Positions 17,732-25,429 of a stretch of DNA of 64,000 nucleotides are shown here, piece by piece. A model generated the notes under the pieces. That model saw only the letters and a program-made list of their open reading frames with translations, searched no databases and was not told where the DNA came from. Position 1 is the first letter of the stretch, and the number at the start of each line of letters is the position of its first letter. The translations under genes and the position numbers were made by a program. The DNA is from Paenibacillus methanolicus (GTDB taxonomy: Bacteria; Bacillota; Bacilli; Paenibacillales; Paenibacillaceae), in contig NZ_VNHS01000004.1 of NCBI RefSeq assembly GCF_008124765.1, forward strand, positions 310,001 through 374,000, read 5' to 3'.

Positions 17732-18213
17732 CGTAAAGCGTGTCCGCGGAAGCGGACGAAAGCGAAGGTCAGCACGATGTCCCGCCAAGTGTCCGAAGTA
17801 AAAGGTTTACGCCACAAGGCAAACCGTAACGAACGAAGCTCGAACAAAAGCCAGTCCGAGGGACTAGTGGGCTCCCCGCGAAAGGACACATCAAGGACGG
17901 CCGCGAACCGAGCCACGCTTATTTGCGGAGTCGAACGTTTTTCGGAGAAAAACGACTTCGGAAGCATATGCAAACTCTCTGGTTAAAATCCGCCAATGCT
18001 GTCAGGTTAAGGAAAAACGTCGGATGAAGCCAACTAGGACCTATAGTTGACAGGCTTAAGTCTTAGGACGGACTTCAAAACCTAATGAAGCTTTGTCCGT
18101 GAGGACAAAAGCGAGCCCCGCTCAAGCCCAATCGCCGACCGGGAACAAGTGCGGCAGCACGAAAAAGGGAGTCCAGAGGGCAAAAAAACGGGTTGTCAAA
18201 GGGCGAAGCCCTT
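17732..18213 (+). repeat. interrupted dispersed repeat, copy 2 (carries the structured-RNA candidate)
   Basis: 17732-17932 matches copy 1 at 5431-5632, with hairpin GTCCGC-GGAA-GCGGAC and the same AGTCC-GAG-GGACT. The tail GGGTTGTCAAAGGGC-GAA-GCCCTT (18190-18213) matches the tail of copy 1. Instead of the ~60-nt hairpin, the middle holds ~250 bp including hairpin CGTTTTT/AAAAACG (17936-17954) and a HEARO-like RNA (17981-18187). Like copy 1, it starts just downstream of an intrinsic terminator. The gap 17654-18215 contains no credible protein gene. Confidence 0.8.
17981..18187 (+). ncRNA. structured RNA candidate, orphan HEARO / IscB omega-RNA-like
   Basis: The segment has many local helices: CAACTA/TAGTTG (18031-18049), AAGTC/GACTT (18058-18075), a GCTTTGTCC-GTGA-GGACAAAAGC stem with a GNRA loop (18090-18112), GAGC-CCC-GCTC (18113-18123) and GTGC-GGCA-GCAC near 18149. 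CTGTCA (17999) with TGACAG (18048), and TTAAG with CTTAA, would form a pseudoknot. The order CTAATGAAGC, GAGCCCCGCTCAAGCC, CGGGAAC, GCGGCAGCAC, GGGAGTCCAGAGGGC resembles what I recall of HEARO RNAs that sit upstream of iscB. No IscB ORF follows, so it would be an orphan. The family name is from memory and unchecked. Confidence 0.55.
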
Positions 18214-18215
18214 CC

Positions 18216-20165
18216 CTAAAATTGCCCTTTCTCGGCCAGCATGAAGATCGTCAGCACGAACATCGCGTGCGACCACGTGAGCGGCACGACCCAAGCGGTC
18301 TCGCCCGTCACTTTGTCGACTTGCTCCGGCAGCAGGCCGGTCTGCGTGCGGTGGTCCATGGCCCAGCGCAGATGCTTCTTCGCTTCGTCGTATTGGCCGT
18401 TCGCGATGCGGTAATGGGCCAGCCACAGCGTCGTCAGCACCCAAGGGTTGCCGCCCGCGTACGTGTCGTCCTCGTATCGCTTGATACCGCCTACGCCCGG
18501 CATCGTGAGCTCGCGCTCGACGACGTCGGCCGTCTTCTGCATCCGCGTATCTTCCGGCGCCACGGCGCCGAACGGAACGGAGATGCCGAGAAGGCTGATG
18601 TCGATAACCGGATCATGCTGCACATGATGCGTCACGTAGCCTTTCGCGCTCGTCTTCGTGAATACTTGCTCGCCGCGCTCGGCCGCTTCATGATACACGT
18701 GCGGGTAGACGGTAAGCTTAAGCGCGCGGTAGAAGCTGTCGCGCGCTTCGTTATAGCCGTGCGCATCCAGTCCGGCCGACACCCGGCTCGCCGCGGCCGA
18801 CCATTCGGCGGCCAGCTCCGCTTGCCCTTGAAGATCGGCGAACGACGCCGCGGCGCTCAGCCCGCCGAAGACGGCAGCGGCCGAATACGTGTGCTCCGCT
18901 TCGCGCTCTTCCCACAGATCGCGGCTCGGGCTCGGAAGACCTGTCTCCGGATCGAGCGTCGTGACGAGGAACGCGGCGCCCTTGGCGACGGCTGGCCACA
19001 CGCGCTCGGCGAATTCGCGGGAGCCGGTGTGCTTGTAATGCTCCCACATGCCCCAGATGAGCGAGGCGCCTTCGTCCAGCTGAATGCCCCACGACGGCGC
19101 CAGGCTGCCGTCATGGAAGTGGCGCTGCTGCCACGAGCCGTCCGGATCCTGCGCGGTGAGCGCCCAGTCGTAGAACCGGTCGGTCAGGCTGCCGAGGCCC
19201 GCTTTGTCGAGCGCGGTCGTGATGAACGCCGCGTCGCGTCCCCAGCAGTAGGAATAGCCGCCGCAGCGGGTGAAGTTCTCGTCGAATTCCGGAGCCGCGA
19301 CGATGCTGCCCGTTTTCTCGTCGGACATCAGCTTGAACATCAGCAGGGAGCGGACGTATAGATCCTTGGTCTCCGGATCGTCCGTCGGGCAAGGCGTGGC
19401 CGCGGCGACGAATTCGTGCCAGTATTGCGACGACTCGGCGAACCACTCGGTCGAAGGCTTGGATTTCGCCTTAGCCAGCGCCGCGAGCGATTCGAAGCGA
19501 TCGTTGCCGGCCGCGATATAGACCGGAATCGTGACCGATGCGCCCGGCGCAAGCTCCGATATCTTCCAGCTCATGCCGCCGTCGGTCGTCATTTCGATCA
19601 TGCTGCCGCGGAGCGCGCCGGTGTCGGCCGCTTCCCACGCGAAGCCCGCCTGGAAACCTGTGCAAACGTTTGAACTGCCGATTGAAAAAAAATACCGGTG
19701 ACGGTAGTGGACGATCGCGTCCGCCTCTTCATCGAAGAACACCGTGTTGTACAACTTGTTCTCGGTGATGCTGAAGGACGAGTAGAACATGAACTGGAAC
19801 GAAACGGGCTCGTCGCCCGTGTTCGTGAACGTGTAGTCGCGAACATGGAAGTCTTCGCCCGGCACGGCATAATCGACCGTGACCGCCGTTACCGGCAGCG
19901 TGCGGTGGTTGGCCGTGACGCGGAAAATATTCGTGTCCGGGACGTACGCCGCTTCGTGAATCCAGCCGTAGTCCGGCTCGTCGAACCACGACGTGCCGCC
20001 CAGCCCGTTCTCGAAGAACAGGCCGCTGCGGATTTTGTCCACGTGCTGCGGGAAGTCGATGTTCGGCCACCACAGCCGGTACATGCGGCCGGTATTGCCG
20101 AGGGAGGCGAGGAAACGGGAATTGCCCGTAATCGCGTCAATCAGGTAAGGTTTGTCGTTAATCAA
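18216..20165 (-). CDS. GH15 family glucoamylase / glucodextranase-like enzyme
   Basis: 649 residues with no signal peptide, so probably cytoplasmic. The N-terminal beta-sandwich domain (about 1-260) is followed by an (alpha/alpha)6 barrel. Barrel motifs are GGYSYCWGRDAAF, WGIQLDEGASLIWGMWEHY (general-acid Glu region) and SRDLWEEREAEHTYSAAAV. It should release glucose from the ends of imported maltodextrins. The start is TTG at 20165 with GAAGGACG upstream, 6 bp after the lacI-type stop, so the two are one operon. A 10-bp operator core (CAAACGTTTG) lies inside the gene. Confidence 0.88.
   Translation of the reverse strand: MINDKPYLIDAITGNSRFLASLGNTGRMYRLWWPNIDFPQHVDKIRSGLFFENGLGGTSWFDEPDYGWIHEAAYVPDTNIFRVTANHRTLPVTAVTVDYAVPGEDFHVRDYTFTNTGDEPVSFQFMFYSSFSITENKLYNTVFFDEEADAIVHYRHRYFFSIGSSNVCTGFQAGFAWEAADTGALRGSMIEMTTDGGMSWKISELAPGASVTIPVYIAAGNDRFESLAALAKAKSKPSTEWFAESSQYWHEFVAAATPCPTDDPETKDLYVRSLLMFKLMSDEKTGSIVAAPEFDENFTRCGGYSYCWGRDAAFITTALDKAGLGSLTDRFYDWALTAQDPDGSWQQRHFHDGSLAPSWGIQLDEGASLIWGMWEHYKHTGSREFAERVWPAVAKGAAFLVTTLDPETGLPSPSRDLWEEREAEHTYSAAAVFGGLSAAASFADLQGQAELAAEWSAAASRVSAGLDAHGYNEARDSFYRALKLTVYPHVYHEAAERGEQVFTKTSAKGYVTHHVQHDPVIDISLLGISVPFGAVAPEDTRMQKTADVVERELTMPGVGGIKRYEDDTYAGGNPWVLTTLWLAHYRIANGQYDEAKKHLRWAMDHRTQTGLLPEQVDKVTGETAWVVPLTWSHAMFVLTIFMLAEKGQF
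19663..19672. promoter_or_regulatory. MalR-like operator core inside the GH15 gene
   Basis: CAAACGTTTG, extended to TGTGCAAACGTTTGAAC, lies about 500 bp downstream of the GH15 start. It is the same core as the upstream operators and may act as an auxiliary site for looping or a roadblock. Confidence 0.45.
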
Positions 20166-20171
20166 CAGAAC

Positions 20172-21200
20172 TCACGTCCTTCTGGTATTAGGTTGAATGG
20201 AGGATTCGCGCACGATCAGCCGGTGCGGAATGACGATCTGGTTCTGCGGCAGCGGCTCGTCGTGAACGGCGCGCAGCAGCGAATGCGTCGCGGTGTAGCC
20301 CAGCTGGTACGTGCCGATATCGATCGAACTGATCGGCGTCGAAGCCAGCTCCGAGAGCGGGATATTGTTGAAACTGACCAGGCTCATGTCGCCGGGCACG
20401 CTGTAGCCGAGCTCGGTCAAGCCGCGCAGGACGCCGAAGGCGAGCAGGTCGTCGAATACGACGAGCGCGGTCGGCCGCTCGGGAAGGCTCATGAAGAAGG
20501 ACATCGCCCGGAAACCGCTCTCCTGCAGCACGTCGCCTTCGACGATCCACTCGAGCCGGTTCTCTAGGCCGGCTTCCTTGAGCGCTTGCAAATAGCCAAG
20601 CTGACGGTCTTGGGAGACGACCAGATTCGGCGGGCCGCTGACGAAACCGATCCGCTCGTGTCCTTGCGCGATGAAATGGTTCGTCGCCTCGTAGGCCGCC
20701 TGCACGTTGTTGTTGTCTATAGATATGATGTCCGGAAACTCTTCGCTTCGGCCAACAAGCACGAATGGAAAGTTATGCTGCTTCAGAAACTCGATGACGG
20801 GGTCGTTCTTGCGGGAAGACAGCAAAATCAAACCGTCGACGCGACCGCCGCGCACGAGGCGCGAGATCGTCTCCAGTTCGTCATGATCCGACGTCACCGT
20901 CGTCATCAGCATGTCGTAGCCTGCTTTCGTCGCTTGCGTCACGATCCCTCGAATGAGCTCGCCGAAGAAGAAGTTGAGAAACAGCTCCTCGGCCGGCCGA
21001 GGCAGCAGTATGCCTAGCGTTTGGGTCGTTTTCGAAACCAAGCTCTTGGCCATTATATTCGGATGATAGCCAAGCTCGTCCATGATCACTTTCACCTTCC
21101 GCGCCGTTTCCGTGCTGATTCTCGGATTGCCCGAGACGACTCTGGAGACGGTGGAAGGCGAGACGCCCGCGATTTTAGCCACATCTTTGATGGTTACCAT
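20172..21200 (-). CDS. malR: LacI-family regulator of the maltodextrin genes
   Basis: 342 residues. An N-terminal HTH and hinge (TIKDVAKIAGVSPSTVSRVVSGNPRIS, about 3-30) precedes a periplasmic-binding-like effector domain. The gene is co-transcribed with GH15 and divergent from malEFG. Sites with the LacI-type core CAAACGTTTG, or close variants, occur just before its own start, twice before malE and once within GH15. It is therefore probably an autoregulated maltodextrin-responsive regulator. The symbol is given by context; the effector is inferred. Confidence 0.88.
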   Translation of the reverse strand: MVTIKDVAKIAGVSPSTVSRVVSGNPRISTETARKVKVIMDELGYHPNIMAKSLVSKTTQTLGILLPRPAEELFLNFFFGELIRGIVTQATKAGYDMLMTTVTSDHDELETISRLVRGGRVDGLILLSSRKNDPVIEFLKQHNFPFVLVGRSEEFPDIISIDNNNVQAAYEATNHFIAQGHERIGFVSGPPNLVVSQDRQLGYLQALKEAGLENRLEWIVEGDVLQESGFRAMSFFMSLPERPTALVVFDDLLAFGVLRGLTELGYSVPGDMSLVSFNNIPLSELASTPISSIDIGTYQLGYTATHSLLRAVHDEPLPQNQIVIPHRLIVRESSIQPNTRRT

Positions 21201-21219
21201 AGTGTTAATCCCCCGTTAG

Positions 21220-21233
21220 TGCAAACGTATGCA
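21220..21233. promoter_or_regulatory. MalR-like operator O1 (autoregulatory site)
   Basis: TGCAAACGTATGCA is an imperfect palindrome 20 bp upstream of the malR start. Confidence 0.65.
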
Positions 21234-21454
21234 CAAGGTAGTCCTCTAATATATTTATGTTAAACGAGCAAATAGAAGATGTAAATAGTGAAAACAAGGC
21301 GAAACGGCTATCGCAGCCTTTTTAAGCGTGAAACTTATACGTCCCTGTATGTTATCGTAAACGTCTTTCGCGCGAAAATGCGATTTCCTTCGATAAATCG
21401 AGAAAAACGAAGCATTTTAAAGAACGTTCCCGACTTTTTCGCTGAAACGAACGG

Positions 21455-21468
21455 TGCAAACGTTTTCC
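21455..21468. promoter_or_regulatory. MalR-like operator O2 upstream of malE
   Basis: TGCAAACGTTTTCC keeps one perfect half-site (TGCAAAC) and a degenerate second half. It sits about 20 bp before a TATGAT -10-like box. Confidence 0.5.
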
Positions 21469-21573
21469 CTCAAACGCTCGGATGTTGTATGATAACGACA
21501 TCGGTAAAACGCTTTCTTATATGGTTTTCACGCTGAAAACGATTTCCGAAACCTTTTTTTGTCGAAAAATGCA

Positions 21574-21583
21574 CAAACGTTTG
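21574..21583. promoter_or_regulatory. MalR-like operator O3 upstream of malE
   Basis: A perfect CAAACGTTTG core within TGCACAAACGTTTGCACA, the best match in the region, about 250 bp before malE. Confidence 0.65.
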
Positions 21584-21830
21584 CACAGCTTGTGCAGGTT
21601 CCGCAGCCCCCGCTGCATAAGGTCTTATACCCTTTACGGTCTGCCACTTAACCGCGGTTTATTCCCCCGCTGTCCTCCAAAAGGCAGATTTGTAAATCGT
21701 GTAATGGTCTAACGGCTTTTCGGGGACGCTACGGGGGAAGCCTTAAGACAATAGGCGACCTAAGGAGACAAGCGGTTTCCGGCGAACGCGCCGGGCCAAA
21801 GAGAACAGAATTCGAAAGGGGTTTCTTGCA

Positions 21831-23159
21831 ATGAAAAAAGGCATCGCTCTGGTCAGCGTGCTGGCCATGTCCCTGACGCTGGCTGCATGCGGCGGTACGA
21901 ACAACGAAGGCACGAACAACACGGGCACCAACGCAGGCACGACGACGAACGAAGGAACGAACGCTGGTACGAACAACACCGCCGGCGGCGAGACCGCGAC
22001 GGAAGAACTCGTTCCGGAAGAAGGCGCGTCGCTGCTCGTTTGGGAAGCGAAAGAAGAGCGTCCTTTCGTAGAGCAAATGGCTAAGGAATTCAAAGAAAAA
22101 TATAACGTTGACATTCGCATGGAAGAAGTCGGCGCTGGCGATCAAGTGACGAAATTGACGACCGACGGCCCTGCCGGCATCGGCGCAGACGTCGTCCTGT
22201 TCCCGCACGACAACCTCGGCCGCGCGGTATCCGCGGGTCTGGTTCTCCCGAACGACACGTACGCGGAGCAAGCCAAAGCGGAGAACGCCGAGAACGCGGT
22301 ATCGGCCGTTACATACGACGGCGTGCTGTATGGCTACCCTCGCTCGATCGAGACCTACGCGATGTTCTATAACAAAGACCTGATCGCGGCGCCTCCGACG
22401 ACGTTCGACGAAGTGAAAGCCTTCGCGAAAACGTTCAACGATACGAAAGCGAATAAATATGCGTTCATGTGGGATATCGGCAACTTCTACTTCAGCTATC
22501 CGTTCCTTGCAACGACGGGCGGTTACGTGTTCGGCGGCGGCGGTCAAGACAAAGCCGACATCGGCCTGAACAATGCCGGCGCGGTAGAAGGCGCGACGTA
22601 CTTCAAAACGCTGAAAGACGAAGTTCTCCCGCTGAAATCCGGCGACGTGAACTACGACATCAAAAAAGGTCTGTTCACCGGCGGCACGCTGGCAATGAAC
22701 ATCGACGGCCCTTGGGCAATCGGCGACCTGAAGAAGTCCGGCATCAACTTCGGCGCGGCTCCTATTCCTAGCATCAACGGCAAGCCGTCCGTTTCGTTCT
22801 CCGGCGTCAAAGGCTGGTACGTCAACACGTTCACGAAATACCCGAACGCGGCGAAACTGTTCGCGCGTTACGCTTCGACGAAGGAAGCGCAGCTGGCCGA
22901 CTTCAAACTGACGGGCGCAATTCCGGCGAACAGCGAAGCTTCCGCCGATCCGGCCGTCTCCGGCGACGAGCTGATCAAAGCGTTCGTCGAGCAGTTCAAG
23001 AACTCCCAGCCAATGCCATCCATCCCGGAGATGGGCAACGTCTGGACGCCAATCGGCGCGGCGCTCTCCGACATCTGGAACGAGGGCAAAGATCCGAAGG
23101 CATCGCTTGACAACGCCGTGAAGCAAATCGAAGACGCGAACGCTGCGCAAGGCAGCTAG
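21831..23159 (+). CDS. malE: maltodextrin ABC transporter substrate-binding lipoprotein
   Basis: 442 residues. The signal peptide ends in lipobox LAAC (Cys at about 21). A ~40-residue Thr/Asn/Gly tether follows (repeats of the type GTNN and GTNAG). The family-1 solute-binding domain then begins (LLVWEAKEERPFVEQMAKEFKEKY). Domain features typical of maltose-binding proteins include ETYAMFYNKDLI and GPWAIGDL. It delivers maltodextrin to MalFG. The ATG follows GAAAGGGG. A strong hairpin without T-run follows the stop and probably raises its level over malFG. Confidence 0.93.
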   Translation: MKKGIALVSVLAMSLTLAACGGTNNEGTNNTGTNAGTTTNEGTNAGTNNTAGGETATEELVPEEGASLLVWEAKEERPFVEQMAKEFKEKYNVDIRMEEVGAGDQVTKLTTDGPAGIGADVVLFPHDNLGRAVSAGLVLPNDTYAEQAKAENAENAVSAVTYDGVLYGYPRSIETYAMFYNKDLIAAPPTTFDEVKAFAKTFNDTKANKYAFMWDIGNFYFSYPFLATTGGYVFGGGGQDKADIGLNNAGAVEGATYFKTLKDEVLPLKSGDVNYDIKKGLFTGGTLAMNIDGPWAIGDLKKSGINFGAAPIPSINGKPSVSFSGVKGWYVNTFTKYPNAAKLFARYASTKEAQLADFKLTGAIPANSEASADPAVSGDELIKAFVEQFKNSQPMPSIPEMGNVWTPIGAALSDIWNEGKDPKASLDNAVKQIEDANAAQGS

Positions 23160-23199
23160 ACCGTCCGTTCCGCTCACAACCATACTAAAATACACGCTG

Positions 23200-23224
23200 C
23201 CCGCCCCTCTTCACGAGGGGCGGG
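23200..23224 (+). other. intergenic stem-loop between malE and malF
   Basis: CCCGCCCCTC-TTCAC-GAGGGGCGGG is a perfect 10-bp GC stem with no following T-run. It is typical of a structure protecting the malE 3' end or partly limiting read-through into malF. Confidence 0.75.
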
Positions 23225-23275
23225 TGACGTGACATAAAGAGAAAAATGACAACATTGGGAAAGGAGCTGGGAGGG

Positions 23276-24586
23276 ATGCATAGGCATCGTAACACGGCAA
23301 CGGTTTTATCCGTCCTGTCCATGGGACTCGGACAACTGTACAACCGCCAGTTCTTGAAGGGAATCCTCCTGCTGCTCGTCGAAGCCGCGGGCTTGCTGTA
23401 TTTTCTGCCGCGTCTCGGAGAAGCGATCTGGGGCGTCGTCACGCTTGGCGACAAACCGCTTCATATGGAGAAAATCGGGGGCAAAATGGTCCCGGTGGCG
23501 GATCACTCGATTCAACTGCTCATTAACGGTTTGATCGTCTTGCTCATCTTCGCTATTTTCATCTGGATTTATATTTCCAACGTCAGGGATGCGTACCGAA
23601 CCGGTAAGCATCGCGATGAAGGCGGCGCTCCCGCATCGTTCAAGGACACTATGCATTTCACGCTCGATAAGCGGTTCCCGCAGCTGCTCTTGACGCTGCC
23701 GGGCATCTCGATTCTGTTCTTGACGATCATGCCGATCATCATGGCGATCCTGCTGGCATTTACAAACTACTCGGCTCCGAACCACATCCCGCCGGCAAAA
23801 CTTGTCGATTGGGTCGGATTCCAGACGTTCAACGATCTGCTCAGTCTAAAAACATGGAGCCACACGTTCTACGGCGTATTTACGTGGACGGTCATCTGGG
23901 CGATTATCGCGACCGTCACGACATACTTCGGCGGCCTGCTCGTCGCGCTCTTGATCGACCAGAAAGATATTAAATTCAAGGGACTGTGGCGCACGCTCTT
24001 CATCGTGCCGTACGCGATTCCGCAGCTGATCTCGCTCCTGATCATGCGCAATCTGTTCAACGGCCAATTCGGCCCGATCAATCAATACCTCGGCTACTTC
24101 GGACTCGGCGGCCTGCCGTGGCTGACGGATCCGTTCTGGGCGAAGGTCACCGTCATCCTCGTCAATATGTGGGTCGGCATTCCAGTCTCCATGGTACTCA
24201 TTCTCGGCGTCTTGACCGCGATTCCGAAAGATCTGTACGAGGCGGCCGACGTGGACGGCGCGACGCCGTTCCAGAAACTGCGCATCATTACGCTGCCGTT
24301 CGTCCTGTTCGCGACGGCGCCGGTGCTTATCATGCAATTTGCGGGCAACATCAATAACTTCAACGTCATATTCTTGCTGACGAACGGCGATCCGGTCAAA
24401 GGCGACTATCAATACGCGGGCGCGACGGACTTGCTCGTCACCTGGCTCTATAAGCTGACGCTTACCCAAAGTAAATTCAACATGGCATCGGCAATCGGGA
24501 TCATCATCTTCCTGGTCGTGGCTTCTCTGTCTATCTGGAGCTACCGCCGTTCCAAATCGTACAAAGAGGAGGACATGATTCAATGA
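23276..24586 (+). CDS. malF: maltodextrin ABC transporter permease MalF
   Basis: 436-residue permease. Extra N-terminal hydrophobic segments (residues ~9-50 and ~80-105), as in many Firmicute MalF proteins, precede the six-helix core. The EAA loop reads EAADVDGATPFQKLRIITLPF near residues 320-340. ATG 23276 is preferred because AAAGGAG lies 9 bp upstream; ATG 23246 lacks a convincing ribosome site and would add ten residues. It pairs with MalG, whose start overlaps its stop. Confidence 0.93.
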   Translation: MHRHRNTATVLSVLSMGLGQLYNRQFLKGILLLLVEAAGLLYFLPRLGEAIWGVVTLGDKPLHMEKIGGKMVPVADHSIQLLINGLIVLLIFAIFIWIYISNVRDAYRTGKHRDEGGAPASFKDTMHFTLDKRFPQLLLTLPGISILFLTIMPIIMAILLAFTNYSAPNHIPPAKLVDWVGFQTFNDLLSLKTWSHTFYGVFTWTVIWAIIATVTTYFGGLLVALLIDQKDIKFKGLWRTLFIVPYAIPQLISLLIMRNLFNGQFGPINQYLGYFGLGGLPWLTDPFWAKVTVILVNMWVGIPVSMVLILGVLTAIPKDLYEAADVDGATPFQKLRIITLPFVLFATAPVLIMQFAGNINNFNVIFLLTNGDPVKGDYQYAGATDLLVTWLYKLTLTQSKFNMASAIGIIIFLVVASLSIWSYRRSKSYKEEDMIQ

Positions 24587-25422
24587 GCCAGAAATCTCGC
24601 GGCGTCTTCCGCTTAACGTTGTCCTATTTAATCATTCTGATCTTGGCGGTGTGCGCGCTGTATCCGGCGGTGTGGGTGCTTTTCTCCTCGCTGCGTCCGG
24701 GCAGCTCGCTGTTCGCGCCGACGTTCTTCCCGGAGAACCCGACGCTCGACCACTTCAAGGAACTGTTCACGAACCCGAGCTTCCAATACGGCACGTGGTA
24801 CTTGAACACGCTGAAGATCGCGACCGTTACGATGATTCTCTCGACGCTGTTGACGACGATCAGCATGTATGCTCTGTCGCGCTTCCGCTTCAAGGGCCGG
24901 AAGAACATCCTTACGCTGATGCTCATACTCGGCATGTTCCCGAGCTTCATGAGCATGGTGGCCGTATACATCCTGCTGCTTCAGTTGAACCTGCTGGATA
25001 CGCACACGGCGCTCATCTTGGTATACTCGTCCGGTTCCGTGCTGGGCGGCTTTATTGTCAAAGGCTTCTACGACACGATTCCGCGCAGTTTGGACGAAGC
25101 GGCCCGGATCGACGGCGCGAGCCACTTTACGATTTTCTGGCGCATCATGCTGCCGCTGTCGCGTCCGATGCTGACGTACATCGCGCTGACGACGTTCACG
25201 GGCGCTTGGGTCGACTTCATCTTCGCCCGCCTCGTGCTTCGCAGCAAAGAGAATTGGACGCTCGCGGTCGGCATGTGGGATATGGTCGCCAACTTCCAGA
25301 ACTCCAACTTTACGATGTTCGCCGCCGGCGCGGTGCTCATCGCCATTCCGATCATGATCTTGTTCGCCTTCTTGCAGAAGTTCCTCGTTCAAGGACTTAC
25401 GGCGGGGGCATCGAAAGGATGA
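24583..25422 (+). CDS. malG: maltodextrin ABC transporter permease MalG
   Basis: 279-residue permease with six membrane helices and the EAA loop DEAARIDGASHFTIFWRIMLPL around residues 165-190. Its ATG overlaps the malF stop (ATGA), indicating coupling. No transport ATPase gene is present; in Firmicutes a shared MsmX-type ATPase usually serves such systems (family knowledge). The lipoprotein amylase gene starts 7 bp downstream, so all four genes are probably one operon. Confidence 0.94.
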   Translation: MSQKSRGVFRLTLSYLIILILAVCALYPAVWVLFSSLRPGSSLFAPTFFPENPTLDHFKELFTNPSFQYGTWYLNTLKIATVTMILSTLLTTISMYALSRFRFKGRKNILTLMLILGMFPSFMSMVAVYILLLQLNLLDTHTALILVYSSGSVLGGFIVKGFYDTIPRSLDEAARIDGASHFTIFWRIMLPLSRPMLTYIALTTFTGAWVDFIFARLVLRSKENWTLAVGMWDMVANFQNSNFTMFAAGAVLIAIPIMILFAFLQKFLVQGLTAGASKG

Positions 25423-25429
25423 TCAACAT

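Larger units (their letters stand above)
21201..21830. promoter_or_regulatory. 630-bp malR-malE divergent control region
   Basis: No gene is seen. It holds O1 (21220-21233), O2 (21455-21468) and O3 (21574-21583), plus two cre-like sites. The better one is TGAAAACGATTTCC at 21534-21547, one base from the CcpA pattern at its end. The other is near 21505-21519. A possible -10 TATGAT lies at 21488-21493, close to O2. The malE start site cannot be fixed with confidence. Confidence 0.6.

Noticed and set aside
17701-17973. 90-residue minus-strand ORF in repeat copy 2
   Set aside because: The matching frame in copy 1 is broken by an indel and there is no ribosome site. The repeat appears non-coding.
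18085-18118. Hammerhead ribozyme, because of GTCCGTGAGGAC and nearby CTAATGA
   Set aside because: The core reads CTAATGA and is followed by CAAAAG rather than the CTGATGA...GAAA required, and no matching stems I and III are seen. The stem is better explained as part of a larger structured RNA.
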